NCBI RefSeq assembly: GCF_000004825.1
Contig: NW_008805070.1
Span: 1,550,001-1,614,000 of the forward strand
Direction of reading: 5' to 3'
Source: Heterostelium album PN500
Lineage: Eukaryota > Evosea > Eumycetozoa > Acytosteliales > Acytosteliaceae
Length of the DNA: 64,000 nucleotides
Shown here one piece after another: positions 31,675 through 44,067 of the stretch. The stretch's first letter is position 1, and the number at the start of each line of letters is the position of its first letter. The translations under genes were made by a program, and so were the position numbers. Below the pieces are notes generated by a model. The model ran no database searches and had not been told where the DNA came from. It worked only from the letters and a program-made list of their open reading frames with translations.

Positions 31675-33390
31675 ATGACATCAAATTGCACAAAGCATAA
31701 TAAAACAATTAGGTATATTTGCTATAAATGCAATGAACTGATGTGTTCATTATGCATGTTTGATCATTACAAACAAAAACTAGATCATTCTACTCATTGT
31801 GAACATATCAATCAAATTAAACACTCATTAAATAATATGTTTTTGAACAATGAGATATTAGATGATAATATTAACAATAATAATAATGAAGATAATAGTA
31901 GTACATTCATCAACACACAACTTAAATCGATATGGGAATCATTAAAATCAACTACATCTCGATATCAATCATTATCAGCAACAGAGAATGAGGTTAAACA
32001 ACACTTTGAACAATTACATCAATATCTAATCATTGAAGAACATAAACTAAAGAAAGATATTATCAATGATAAAGATACAATCATTAATCAAATAGATAAT
32101 AATATAAATCATTTGAAATATTTAGTTAATATTATAAATACAAATCATAAATTAAATAATAATAATACCGAAACAAAAGATAATAGTCAGTCAAAGATAT
32201 CAGATACAACAACAGACTATTCTCCAACAACAATAATGAAATCAATCACAGCAAGTTCATCATTACAATCATTCATCTCAGATAATAATCAAACATTATT
32301 CAATGAACATCATGATCCATTTAATTATGATGAACTTATCAAACTACACAACAATGATTCATCATCATTATTATTGGATATCATTCATAAATATAATAAT
32401 CAATTCAATAAAACAACTGAAATCACTGATAATTATAATTTTTCCTATATACTATCAATAAAACAGCTTGATTTCAACCAATTGAATTCAATTATCAATC
32501 AGTCAGTCAAACTTGAAAAGATTAAATCATCAATAACAACAAAAAGCAACAACCTATTATCATCAGTTTCAACAAAAACAAGCAATGATAAAGCATCATA
32601 TATTTTCACAACACACAATAAAAAAGGAGCAACACTTATCAACACAACAAACAACAATTCAGTCGAACAATTAGAATTAGATTATGATTTTAGCAGTACA
32701 TACCAATCGATTGTTTCAATTGGCGAATATATCTATGTATTCGGTGGTGAGAACAATACAAACAAATGGATGAAATTCTCAATTAAATCGAAATCAATTG
32801 AACATATTGGTGATATCGAAGGTATTGAGGGTGATTATTATATATCAGTTTGTTATGATGGTCAAGATCATATCTATTTGGTTAATGGTTGTTATAATAA
32901 TAGAATCGATCGATTCAACATCAATACAATGAGGTTTGAAAGATATTATCAATTATCTGATGAATATGGTGAACAAGTATCAACAATGATCTTCAAAGGT
33001 TCATTATATTCTATACCATACGGTCAAACTAATATGATTAAATTTGATCTGGCAAATAAAACAATAACAAATCATCATCAAATCTACCATGAACCATACA
33101 CAGCATGTCATGATAACAATGGAAATTTCTTTATATACAATTATCATAACAACCAAGTCATAAAATACAATGTTGAAGCTCAACAAATAATCAATCTCAA
33201 TCCGATTCCGACCAAAAAAGAAGGTGTTTATTTGATGTATCACCGGGAATCATCAACATCAAGCTTTCTATATTTGTTTTCTGGAGTTGGTAATTACAAA
33301 TATTCAATTGAAAAGGACAAATGGAAATCATTCTTGAAAGATGATAAATGTTTAAGAGCATGGTGTGCATCTACCACAATAACAAATTAA
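31675..33390 (+). CDS. B-box zinc finger protein with coiled coil and kelch-like repeats, copy 1
   Basis: A single open frame of 571 residues. Residues 1-45 form a B-box-type zinc finger (CTKHNKTIRYICYKCNELMC, then CMFDHYKQKLDHSTHCEH), the TRIM-like metal-binding module. Residues 50-160 are helical and Asn-rich, probably coiled coil. Residues 345-571 contain kelch/beta-propeller-like repeats (IVSIGEYIYVFGGENNTNKW, HIYLVNGCYNNRIDRFN, FLYLFSGVGNYKYS). No RING is present. It is a dictyostelid-type family, probably a protein-interaction scaffold. An acceptor-like TATTGTAG about 12 bp before the ATG suggests a 5' leader intron. A close paralogue follows at 33738. Confidence 0.82.
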   Translation: MTSNCTKHNKTIRYICYKCNELMCSLCMFDHYKQKLDHSTHCEHINQIKHSLNNMFLNNEILDDNINNNNNEDNSSTFINTQLKSIWESLKSTTSRYQSLSATENEVKQHFEQLHQYLIIEEHKLKKDIINDKDTIINQIDNNINHLKYLVNIINTNHKLNNNNTETKDNSQSKISDTTTDYSPTTIMKSITASSSLQSFISDNNQTLFNEHHDPFNYDELIKLHNNDSSSLLLDIIHKYNNQFNKTTEITDNYNFSYILSIKQLDFNQLNSIINQSVKLEKIKSSITTKSNNLLSSVSTKTSNDKASYIFTTHNKKGATLINTTNNNSVEQLELDYDFSSTYQSIVSIGEYIYVFGGENNTNKWMKFSIKSKSIEHIGDIEGIEGDYYISVCYDGQDHIYLVNGCYNNRIDRFNINTMRFERYYQLSDEYGEQVSTMIFKGSLYSIPYGQTNMIKFDLANKTITNHHQIYHEPYTACHDNNGNFFIYNYHNNQVIKYNVEAQQIINLNPIPTKKEGVYLMYHRESSTSSFLYLFSGVGNYKYSIEKDKWKSFLKDDKCLRAWCASTTITN

Positions 33391-33737
33391 ATAAAATCTA
33401 GCTAAATATCTTAAAGAACTATTTTTTTGTATACCATTTTTTTTTACTTTTCTCTTTTCATATTAAGCTTTGATGAGGTGAAAAATAAGATGTGCATAAG
33501 ACAAAAATTAAAAGAGTTCACAAACAAGAATTGAATATAGAAAATTAGAGCAGTTTTATACGATAACAACTTTATTTGATACTTATAATTGTGTCTATAT
33601 AAATCAATAACTTCTAAAAAAGATTTTTTTATAAATAGGAACTTTTAATTTTTTTTTTTGTTTGTTTTTTCTTTCGAAAATTCGTTGTCTTCTTTTCTAA
33701 TTTTCTATTGTATTTAGTTTCATAAATAAAGTAGTAA
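33391..33737. other. spacer with a decayed piece of the LENG8 3' exons
   Basis: Positions 33500-33600 resemble LENG8 exon 31066-31200 in order: ATAAGACAAAAA, GAGTTCACA, then ATTAGAGCAG, GATAACAACTTTAT and AATTGTGTC. The last 40 bp before the next start codon (TTTCTATTGTA, AATAAAGTAGTAAATG) resemble the leader of copy 1. The spacer is therefore a duplicated and degraded version of the DNA that precedes copy 1. Confidence 0.7.
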
Positions 33738-35504
33738 ATGTCAAAAGATTGCACAAAACATAATAAAACATTGGAGTTTATTTGCCACAAATGCAATGAA
33801 CTAATGTGTTATTTGTGTATGTTTGATCATTACAAACAAAAACTAGATCACTCAATTCATTGTGAACATATCAATCAAATTAAACACTCATTAGATAATA
33901 TGTTTTTGAACAATGAGATATTAGAGGCCAGTAATCATAATAACAATAACAATATTAACAATAATAATAATGAAGATAATAGTAGTACATTCATCAACAT
34001 ACAAATAAAATCGATATGGGAATCATTAAAATCATCGACATCTCAATATCAATCATTGTCAGCAACAGAGAACAAGATATCACAACACTTTGAACAATTA
34101 CATCAATATCTTGTAATTGAAGAACACAAACTAAAGAAACCAATCTTAAATGATAAACAAACTATTACAAATCAAATAGATATTAAGATAAATCATTTGA
34201 AATATTTAGTTAATATTATAAATATTAATTATAAATTAAATAATAATAAATTATTAAATAATAAAATGGCAAAAGATAATAATAGTAATAATAACTATAA
34301 TAGTAATAGTAATAATAGTCAATCAATGGTTGAAGATACAACGTCAAAATATTCTCCAACAACTATAATGAAATCAATAACATCGAGTTCAACATTACAA
34401 TCATTCATTTTAAATAACAGTCAAATATTGTTCAATGAACATCATGATCCATTCAATATTGATGAACTTATCAAACAACACAACAATGATTCATCATCAT
34501 TATTATTGGATATCATTCATAAATACAACAATCAATTCAATAAAACAACTGAAATCAATGATAATAATAAAAAAAATGAAACCCCGTCATATAAATTATT
34601 AATCAAACAACTTGATTTCAATCAATTGAATTCAATTATCAGTCAATCAATCAAACTATTATCATCAGCAACAACAACAAACAACAATGATAATAAATCT
34701 TCATATATTTTCACAACTAATAGATCAGGAGGAGCAACACTTATCAACACATCAAACAACAATTCAATCGAACAATTCAATTTTGATTATTATTTTAGAG
34801 GTACATACCAATCGATTGTTTCAATTGGTGAATATATCTATGTATTCGGTGGTTTCAACAATCCAAACAAATGGATGAAATTCTCGATTAAATCGAAATC
34901 GATTGAACATATCGGTGATATCGAAGGTATTGAGGGTGGTAGTTATATATCAGTTTGTTATGATGGTCAAGATCATATCTATTTGTTTAATGGTTATGAT
35001 CGTATAAAGAACAGAATCGATCGATTCAATATCAAGACAATGAAATTCGAAAGATATCATCAATTACCTGATGAATATGGTGAACAAATATCAACAATGA
35101 TCCTCAACGGTTCATTATATTCAATAACAACCAAAGTAAATAAGGTGATTCAATTTGATTTGAAAAATAAAACAATATCAACTCATAAAATTGAACTTAG
35201 CGCTTACTCGGCCTGTCATGATAACAATGGCAATTTCTACTTATACCAAGAAGATAACAAAAAAATCGTCAAATACAATGTTGAAAACAAACAAACAATC
35301 AATCTCGATCCTATTCCTGCCAAAGAAGATCGTGTTTATTTGATGTATCACCGAGAATCATCGACATCAAGTTTTATCTATTCATTTGGTGGTGTTAATT
35401 TTGGTAATTACAAATATTCAATCGAAGACAATCATTGGGAACCATTCTTGGAAGATGATAAATTCGAAAGAGAATGGTGTTCATCTACTTCAATAATAGA
35501 TTAA
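33738..35504 (+). CDS. B-box zinc finger protein with coiled coil and kelch-like repeats, copy 2
   Basis: A single open frame of 588 residues, strongly similar over its whole length to copy 1. The B-box is at residues 1-45 (CTKHNKTLEFICHKCNELMC and CMFDHYKQKLDHSIHCEH), followed by an Asn-rich helical region longer than in copy 1, then the kelch-like C-terminus (SIGEYIYVFGGFNNPNKW, HIYLFNGYDRIKNRIDRFN, SFGGVNFGNYKYS). Duplication with the 3' end of LENG8 produced it. Both copies appear intact and no difference in zinc ligands is visible. Confidence 0.82.
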   Translation: MSKDCTKHNKTLEFICHKCNELMCYLCMFDHYKQKLDHSIHCEHINQIKHSLDNMFLNNEILEASNHNNNNNINNNNNEDNSSTFINIQIKSIWESLKSSTSQYQSLSATENKISQHFEQLHQYLVIEEHKLKKPILNDKQTITNQIDIKINHLKYLVNIININYKLNNNKLLNNKMAKDNNSNNNYNSNSNNSQSMVEDTTSKYSPTTIMKSITSSSTLQSFILNNSQILFNEHHDPFNIDELIKQHNNDSSSLLLDIIHKYNNQFNKTTEINDNNKKNETPSYKLLIKQLDFNQLNSIISQSIKLLSSATTTNNNDNKSSYIFTTNRSGGATLINTSNNNSIEQFNFDYYFRGTYQSIVSIGEYIYVFGGFNNPNKWMKFSIKSKSIEHIGDIEGIEGGSYISVCYDGQDHIYLFNGYDRIKNRIDRFNIKTMKFERYHQLPDEYGEQISTMILNGSLYSITTKVNKVIQFDLKNKTISTHKIELSAYSACHDNNGNFYLYQEDNKKIVKYNVENKQTINLDPIPAKEDRVYLMYHRESSTSSFIYSFGGVNFGNYKYSIEDNHWEPFLEDDKFEREWCSSTSIID

Positions 35505-36951
35505 ACAAAACAAACAAATAAATAATTAAATTAATATGATTCATTCTGAAAAAAAAAGTTTGTTTTAAAAATATTTGTGTAATAGAATATAACTTATAAA
35601 TCTAATTAAATGGCAACTAATTTATCCGTACAACATAAAACATTTGTTAACAATTCTTTAAGAATGAGCTATAAAATGTTAACAATAAACTAAAGTTAAT
35701 AACATATACATCCTTACTAATTAGATTTATTTTTGAATTTGTTATGTTCATATTTATGTTGTATTATTCTTTTTCTCTTAGATGTTGTTGTAACTATTCT
35801 CAAGTAAAATGTGATGATGTTTTAAAATTGAAGTGCAAAGTTTGTTTTGAGTTTAAGATTTATCTCCCAGTGTTTGTAAATCTTGAAAAATTGAAAAAAA
35901 CAAAAAATTTTTAAACAAAAAATTTTTATTATTCATAAACCAAAAAAACTACTCATTAAAAATAACCACAAACCTTAATAAATAACACTGCATACACACA
36001 CACAAACACACACAAATAACAACATTCACACAGTAATAAGCATCATAAGTTAGAATTTAATTAAATTTTATTACACACAAATAACAAAAGGGTATACTAT
36101 TTAACTTACAATAACTAACTGTAGTAGCAAAGCAAAGTTGAAAGATACAACACATACACAGGCAGTAATTAATAACAAAAAGGAAAAAAAAAAACTAGAT
36201 TATCATTTTTATTTATTTATTTATTTTATTTATTTTATTTATAAAGAATCAAACAATTCAACTATATATAACACCAACACAACACAACACAACACAATTT
36301 TATATATATTTGACCAAATTTCAACCGTTCCTCCTCAACTAGAGAGAATTGAATAGCAATTGCAATTATTACTGGTTTTATCTAGCACCCTGCAGAAAGC
36401 AATAATACACACAGCTGAGCGGCATTGATTTAGTTAGTGCTTGCTAAACATCAATTTAGAGAGATAGAAAGAGAGAGAGAACGTCCGTCCAGATATATAA
36501 TATTTATAGAATAATAGAGAAAATAGAATAATTGATAACAATATCCAACTTTATTCAATCATTTCATTTTATATTTTATATTGGTTTATATTTAGAAATA
36601 GAATTAAAATATTTATTATAAAAAAGTAATCAAGATATATATATAGATTCGTAATCATTATCAATCAGTCAATATCATTTAAACATCAACATAATATATC
36701 TTAAATTTAATATTTTATTTAATAATTTTTATTTTAATAATTTTTTTGTAACATTTATAAATGTATCATACCCTTTAATTAGTTGGTTTATTATTAAATA
36801 ATCATATAATCTTTAAACAACAAAACAAAACAAAAAACAAACAATAACAACATATCACAATTATAGATTTAATAATCTTTTAATCATTTTTTTATAAATC
36901 GAATTACACATAATTATTTAAATATTACACATCACACATATACACACACAG
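35505..36951. other. 1.4-kb upstream region of the DHHC gene
   Basis: AT-rich with CA runs (35990-36020) and AACAC repeats near 36270-36295. There is a GAGAGA run at 36462-36480 and a GC-richer patch at 36380-36440 with AGCGGCATTGATTTAG. No gene or RNA was recognised. Confidence 0.5.
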
Positions 36952-37954
36952 ATGGGAAAGACGTTTGTAGCAAGGTTTGGATGCCAATCACTGGTACTAT
37001 TCCTGGTGGTTGTCCCATATATATATATACTCAATTTTTCGATATTTCCTTGGATGTCCGATCCCGATACTTTTACTAGAGGCGTAGTACATTCATTCTT
37101 TTCAACGATGTTTACAATTTTTATTTTGATATCCTATTATTTATGTTCGACGACCAGTCCAGGAGAATTTCAAGACACTCTCTCACCTTCATATTATTTA
37201 ATCTATCCAATATCAGATCATACAGAAGAGAAACGGTAAATTACAAAACATAATTCAATTCATTTAAATTATCCTATATATCAATGCTAATACTTTGTAA
37301 AATATTAGATTCTGTAATAAATGTAATGAGCTTAAACCAGAAAGAGCACATCATTGTAGTATTTGTAAAAAATGTGTACTTAGAATGGATCATCATTGCA
37401 TATGGATTGGAAATTGCGTTGGAGTATTCAATCATAAATACTTTGTACTCTTTTTATTCTACTCCTCCATATCAATCATTTATTTCTTTTTATTGTTAAT
37501 TGCACGAGCTACCCAAGTTTTAAGTTTTCAATCAGATGTATGTTTACTATTATTTATTTGATTTTGGTCACTGTTTGTCATATACTAATATTGATATGTT
37601 ATTTTTTTAAAAATATAGGAAAATTCTTTACCAGTTATAGATCTTTCACATGTTATCATTTCAGGTTTATTAGTTATTGTTATGGTGTTGACAGAGATAT
37701 CGATCACTGCTCTGTTGTGTTCACAGATTTTGCTGCTCTGTCGGAACATGACCACCATCGAACAAGAAGACATTCGAAGAAAATCAATTAAAAAGTTGGT
37801 CAATCAAGTAACTCCCACCAAGAAATACGATAAGGGTTTGATCAACAACTTATCATCGGTGTTTGGTGATTTTTCATTTACATGGCTCTTGCCAGTGCCT
37901 CCAAGTATTCTAAAGAACAATTATGTCAAAAAAGGTGATATATTCTTTGTTTAA
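36952..37954 (+). CDS. DHHC-type palmitoyltransferase
   Basis: Exons 36952-37235, 37309-37537 and 37619-37954 encode 282 residues. Four membrane helices are visible: residues 14-35, 46-67, about 140-162 and 185-210. The cysteine-rich catalytic domain lies between helices 2 and 3: [39 protein letters not shown], with DHHC intact. The TTxE-like element and C-terminal cytosolic tail are present but short. The enzyme transfers palmitate to cysteines of membrane-associated proteins, probably at the Golgi or endosomes; the substrate cannot be told from sequence. The product is somewhat shorter than many family members but complete. Confidence 0.92.
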
Positions 37955-38212
37955 AAAAATAATATATTACAATAAAAGATACGACCGACACAATAACTAA
38001 ATAAGTTATATATATACATTATTAGATATATTAATCTAAAATAAAAACTATATCTTTATCTTCTTTTTAGTTTAGTAAATTAAATAACTCATTCATCCAT
38101 TTTTTTTTATTTATTTAAAATAAAGATTACAATTTTATTTGGCTAAAGGAAGGAGGGAGGTAAGGGGAAAAGGAATGAGAGTTTTACTGTGTGTGTGTGT
38201 TACTTGACAATA

Positions 38213-39520
38213 TTATATTACAACTTTTTTCTTTGGTTTCGATTGGAAATTAACTTGTTTGTTTGGACTACTGCTACTGCTACTACTGTTGCTCTTGGTG
38301 GTGTTTGACGATGGTGTCTTTGATTTCGCTTGATTTGTACTCTCACTGGTTGCAGTGGTGGTGGTTGTCGATTCCGCTGCGTTTGGATCTTCAACATTGA
38401 CGTCATTTGCCATTTCGTCGTCATCACCATCGTTGTCATCGTCCTCCATATCGTCATCCAAATGATGTTTCAATTTGCGCAACTCCAAGAACTCGTTATA
38501 ATGTGCTTTTCTAATCTTATCGAATTTCTCACGTTTCACTCTATCCTCTTCTGTCTCCTCTTCATCCTCTTCTTCTTCTTCTTCTTCTTCTTGGTCGTCT
38601 TCCTCCGCATCATTATCTTCATTGCCATTATTATTATTATTATTATTATTATTGTCCTCTGCTTCACCAGAATGTTCATTTTGTTCCAGTATCTTAACTT
38701 GACCACCAACCTTTGACAATTTAATATCTTCATCCGAGGTATCCCATTCACTCTTTTCATGATTACCCTTCTTTTTCTTCAGTGCTTTCTCCAACTCCAT
38801 AAATCTCTTTTCCAAATATTTCTTTGAATCCTCTGTGTGTGTTATGTTAAACACGATAATAATAAGTGGTTTAGTAAACACGATAAATATATATTTATAT
38901 TGTATTGCTTTAAACTATTAGTTACCTGTTTCTTCTTCAGATTCATAATAATGATAAGGTGTCTTTGGTTCATCTATTTTCATTGTAGCGGATTTCTGAC
39001 TTTCGTTGATGGTGAGGTTATCTTCATCCCAAACGATTCTTCTCTTTTGTGGTGTTTCATTTTTGTTCTTAAGGATACCTTTACTTGGTGACTTTGCCTT
39101 TAGTGTTGCGTATGGTATAATCTTGAATTTGGTTTCGTCATCCGATGATGTTGAAGTATCTGCTATCTTTTTATTACTATTGCTATTATTATTATTATTG
39201 GTTGTGGTACTAGTGGTTGTTCTATTTATAACTCTCCTATTACCAGCAATGCTTGTTGTCTTTTTATTTCTATAGTATTTATCATCTTCATCCTCGTCAT
39301 CATCTTCATATTCATCATCGTCATCATCTATATCCTCACCATCGATTCTATAAATATCTTCATCTATTTCGTCATCATCATCGTCACTATTCTCATCGTT
39401 ATCTTCATTCAAATCTACATCATTATCCTCCAAATCATACATTTGTTCATCTTTATCTTTTTTACTACTACTACTACTATTACTACTACTACTGTTACTA
39501 TTCATATCTGTAACATCCAT
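38213..39520 (-). CDS. protein phosphatase 1 inhibitor-2 homologue with acidic expansions
   Basis: Exons 39520-38926 and 38832-38213 encode 404 residues, about twice the length of animal inhibitor-2. The conserved PP1-contact blocks are all present in order: SPSKGILKNK near residue 146, RRIVWDEDNLTINE near 162, MKIDEPKTPYHYYE near 184 (containing the regulatory TP phosphosite of the PxTPY motif), and KFDKIRKAHYNEFLELRKLK near 305. Long Asp/Glu, Ser, Asn and Thr runs fill the N-terminus and the interval between blocks. Inhibitor-2 binds the PP1 catalytic subunit and is relieved by GSK3-type phosphorylation at that threonine. Identification is firm despite the expansions. Confidence 0.88.
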
Positions 39521-40143
39521 TATTATATCTATATATAAAATATAAAATTAATTTATTTTTATTATTTTATTTAAATAAATAGTTTTTAAAAAAACATAAA
39601 GATGATAATCTTTATGTAATAATAATATTTATAAATATATAAAGTAATATAATAATAAAATAAATATCAAACTGTTTACAATTGCAATGATATTTAATAA
39701 ATTAAAGTAATAAATTCTTTTTTAGTATAATAATAAAAATAATTTTATGTTATTTTATTAATGTCATCTTCAAAAAAAAAAAAAAAAAAAACAATTCAAT
39801 TTTTGTGTGTGTGTTCAAATGTAGTGTGTTTAATTAACACTAAAAATTAGATATTTATTATTCAAACAAATCAAACACTTGTTAAGATAAATATAATCTT
39901 TATACTTATGTGTTAGTTTAAAAAACACAAACAAATAGGTTGAAATTTTTAAAAAAAAATAATAATTATTATATTTATTGTCATTGTTTATAAATAATTA
40001 TTGTTTTGTTATGTTGTTGTTATTTAAAATTTCTTTTTTTTTTTTTTTTTGTTTTTTTTTTTTATATACATTTAAAGATTTCATTGGAGTATTATTTAAA
40101 TCTTTATAAAGATGAATAGATAGGGATGATGTGATAGATTCTA
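39521..40143. other. intergenic, AT-rich, no gene seen
   Basis: Upstream of the inhibitor-2 gene and downstream of the BAR gene. It has long A and T runs (39772-39792, 40028-40063), and nothing else was recognised. Confidence 0.5.
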
Positions 40144-41121
40144 TTATTCAATTGGTTGGAGTGGTCTCTCTAAAGTCTTGTCAAGTCTCTCACCTTCCAT
40201 GGATGACATTGCAATTCTCTCAATGTTAGAGTTGACTGTGAGTGTATCGGGATATGACAAGAACTCCTCTCTGTAGAACTTGTCGATGATTCTATAGCCC
40301 TCAGAGAAGTAGATCTTTAGTTCATCGATGAGACGTTGTACGTTCTCCACCACAACACCATCACTATGCAACTCGAGAGAATGAATCAAATCACAATAGA
40401 CATTGAACTTTTCATCATATTCCTTCTTTGCTTTATCTCTTTCTTCTTCATACTAAATTGAAAGATAATAATAATAATAATAATATTGTTAGTATCTACT
40501 AATTAATTAATTTTAGATTTAAAAAACAAACATACTCTTCTTAACTTTACGGGATTAGGATGTCTCTTTTCATGATATTTAATAAACTTTCTTTGTGAGG
40601 CATCGGCTTTGAGACGTAGACTATCGAGAGTGGATTGCTCAACTTTGATTTGTGCAACATCGCCTTTATAGACCTTTTCAGTTTGGGCATACAAACCAGA
40701 CTTGGCAGATTGAATAATTGGATAGAGTAACAATTGTAACTCTCTATTGATCTCTGCAATTCTCAATACCGGCTGTGGATCTGTGAATTGTTCAACACCA
40801 AATGACTTTATTACATAGGTTAATGTTTCCCATTTATATTGGAAATCTAATATAAAAATGAAAAATTAATATTATTTTATGAAAAAAAAAAATGGAAAAA
40901 AAGATAATTAATATTTAAATAAATTACTTAATAAAATATATATTTATTATATTCTTACCATGAATAGCATTAATAAATCTATGGGTATTTGATAATAGGT
41001 CATCATAGTCAGCCTTTAAAATCTTTCCAGTGTCCTTAAGATGATTGGTCTCGGGATGTTCTACAGATGGAATTGAATTGGTTCCAAGTGCTTCCTTTGT
41101 CTTTTGAATAAATACATTCAT
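40144..41121 (-). CDS. BAR-domain protein
   Basis: Exons 41121-40959, 40846-40536 and 40452-40144 encode 260 residues, the length of a stand-alone N-BAR protein such as Rvs161 or BIN3. The whole chain is predicted helical. The core LDSLRLKADASQRKFIKYHE, then KLRRYEEERDKAKKEYDEKF, has the Arg/Lys and heptad pattern of BAR helix 2-3 (compare LDYDxxRRKxEKA...EEEL-KAQ-EFE). There is no SH3 domain. BAR dimers sense or induce membrane curvature in endocytosis. The match is to the domain pattern rather than a specific orthologue. Confidence 0.72.
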
Positions 41122-44067
41122 TATTTTATTTATTTATTTAGTAAATATTTATTATTTGTGATATTAATAATTTTGTAGATATAAATATTTTGAATATAGA
41201 TATTATTTGTATTGTTTTTGATTTTTGTTTGCTTATATCATGGATTGTATTTAAAGAGTACCTTTTTCATGGGTGAGAAAGTTTTTATTTATTAACATGA
41301 TTTTTGTTAGTATCTAAATTAACCTTTTTTGGAAACTCCACAAAAAAGTTTTTTTTGACTCTAAATTGAAACAATTATTAAATTTTTATACACTTTTGGT
41401 TTTTCTTAAGAAATAAATCAAAATTTGAACTTAAAAGATTAATATTATAAAAGAGAGAATTTTATTACTATTTCCTTTATAAATCAATCTTTATTTATCA
41501 TAATATTTATTTTGTATGTTTTTTTTTTGTTTTATTTGTAAATCTTTAAAGGTATTAAAAAAAAAACTTTTTTAAACCTCACATTTATTTTATATTTAAA
41601 AATTGATATATTATTCATTGATCTCATATTAAATAAATAATATTTATATAGAAAACAATATTAATATCTTTTTTTTACAAATGTTTACCAGGCGGACCAT
41701 ACAAAAAATGAAAAATATCACACCTCATCATGATCCCAAACATAACCAAAAAAAAAAAAACAAGAAAAAAATGTCAAAATTTAAATACAATTTATTTTAA
41801 TAAAGGAATTGTTTTTTGACCACAACTTATTTGTTTTTAGTTTATTTTATAAGATCATATTTGACAATAATATTTGTCAACTTCATTCTCATAGATTATA
41901 ATTTCGACTATTTATACTTTATAAGTTTAATTAATTTTACATATTTTCTTTAATATTTGCTTATTAAGGTCAAGTTTAGTTAACTTTAATATTAATTAAG
42001 TTGACATATTTAGTTTTCGTTCATTTATCAAAAAAGTAAGTAATATCATAGCTGTGAAGTTGTAATCAAACTTTATTATGATCATTTCTACATATATATC
42101 AAGTTTTTTTTTAAACTATTTCAATAAAATAAAAAAATAGATAAAAAGAGAGAAAGATAGATAGTTTATAATTTCATCCAACCATTTTTGTTGTTTTTCA
42201 AATAATTTTTTTTTTTTTTTTGAATTAACTTGTGTTTCATTTTGTTTATTTTAAAACATTTCTTTGAGTAATTCAATAAAAGACAATTGTATTGTTGTTT
42301 TATTTATTATAAAAATGTATTATATTATCAAGTGTGTGTACAATTGTGTTTGTATACATTTGGTAAAGCAACAACGAATAACAAAAAGATTAAAAAAAAA
42401 AACAACTACTTTAACACACTTATTATTATCTTATCAACCCACTTTTTCCTTTAATTCCAATTCTATCCTTTATTAGCTGATATCATTGACCAATACTGTA
42501 TTTGTTTTTGTGTTTGTTTGACAGTAACAAAAAAAGAAGTTAACAGCAGAAGCAGTGGATTAATCAATCAAATCATTAAATTCTAGTTAATAGCTATCCA
42601 TTTTTAACTGAATATTTATTAAATATTTGTTTTTAATTTATTATCTTTTTTTTTAAACAAAAAAACAAACAAAATGAATGAATGAAACAAAATAATAACA
42701 ATGATCAACATTACCAATTATTTTATTTATAACATTCAGACTCAGTAAACAAATATAAATAGTCGAAAAACAAATAATAACAATTGGTCGATCAAATTAC
42801 GAAATAAATTGCTGAGTAAGAATCTAATTTTACATTTGTTTTTGAATGGCAATCAACATTCATTATGTTTTCAGAGCTGTTCTTCACACGCTCATATGAA
42901 ACGATAAATCTAAAAATCTCATTTAAACAATTCCGATGTGTTTGTGTTTAGATTTAATATTATCTTAAATCTTTGACAATTAGCATAAACCAATAGTTTT
43001 ACACTTTGAATTCCATTTTTGATTGTCATCATATTAATAATATAATCCAACCAATCAATCCATTAGTTTTGTGGCTATTGTAACTACAATCAATCAATCA
43101 ATGATAATGTACATTTATTCATTTATTATTGTTTCCTACATTTATTTATTTGTTTCTGTTTGTATGTGTGTGTGTGTGGTTAACAAATCCAATCAATCAA
43201 TCAATTTAAGTAAATGTCTCCTTTTCATACCCCTATCCATAAAACAAATGACAGTCCATCAATCGATAACACATGGTATAAATTCACACACTTTTTGATT
43301 TTCATACACACGCTGTTTTTTCCACCACCACAATATTCAATTGATCATCCAATTAAATATATCTAGATTAAGATAAAATTGTTTTTGTATTGACCATGTC
43401 GATACGATCAATTTATAAATTGCGTGTTGTGTGTACCATTTTTATATAAAATGTATTTATAAAATTGTACAGTCTGAAAATGTTCATATTACTCTCTGGC
43501 CAAAAACGAATCACAGAGAAAACAAATAATAACAATTGAGATTACCAATGTTTAAAAATAATCAATCAATCAATTTAATTGGCCAAATAAACAAATTAAA
43601 CAATCAAATTAGATCAAATCAGAAAACAATAATGAATGAATATCGTTTAATTAAACAATATAATCAATTTGGTAGTTAAAATTATTAATAAAATGAGTAC
43701 TTTGAAAAATCATAAAATTAAAAGAAAGCATCATCGCCATCATAATAATTATAAACACCTTTCTAAATTCAACAAGAAATCTATTAGATTTATAAAGAGG
43801 AAAACTCTTCATTATTTAATTTCATTTCTATTGATCTTTATTACGAATTCGAAATTCATTGTACTCCAATCGCTTGACTACCTTGGATTAAAATCATTTC
43901 TAAAGTATTCATTTTCATTCTCGAAACGATTAATAAACATTCTATTTTTCTTGATTAAAAAATAATAATAATAATAATAATAATAATAATTACTATCTTA
44001 TCATATCTTATCTTTGCTATTTCTAAATATATATACATTATAATAAAAACCAATAATAAACATAAAT
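41122..44067. other. 2.9-kb gene-poor region upstream of the CBS gene
   Basis: Very AT-rich with many homopolymers, CAATCAAT tracts (43085-43105, 43565-43580) and a short GT run at 43155. One small open frame at 43694-43966 is listed separately. No RNA gene or transposon was recognised. It may contain a long promoter or untranslated leader. Confidence 0.45.
43694..43966 (+). CDS. doubtful small basic ORF
   Basis: An ATG-started frame of 90 codons, MSTLKNHKIKRKHHRHHNN and onwards, followed by one hydrophobic stretch (HYLISFLLIFITNSKFIVL). It is basic, of biased composition, has no recognised family, and sits in the AT-rich leader region of the CBS gene. It may be a chance frame. Confidence 0.2.
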
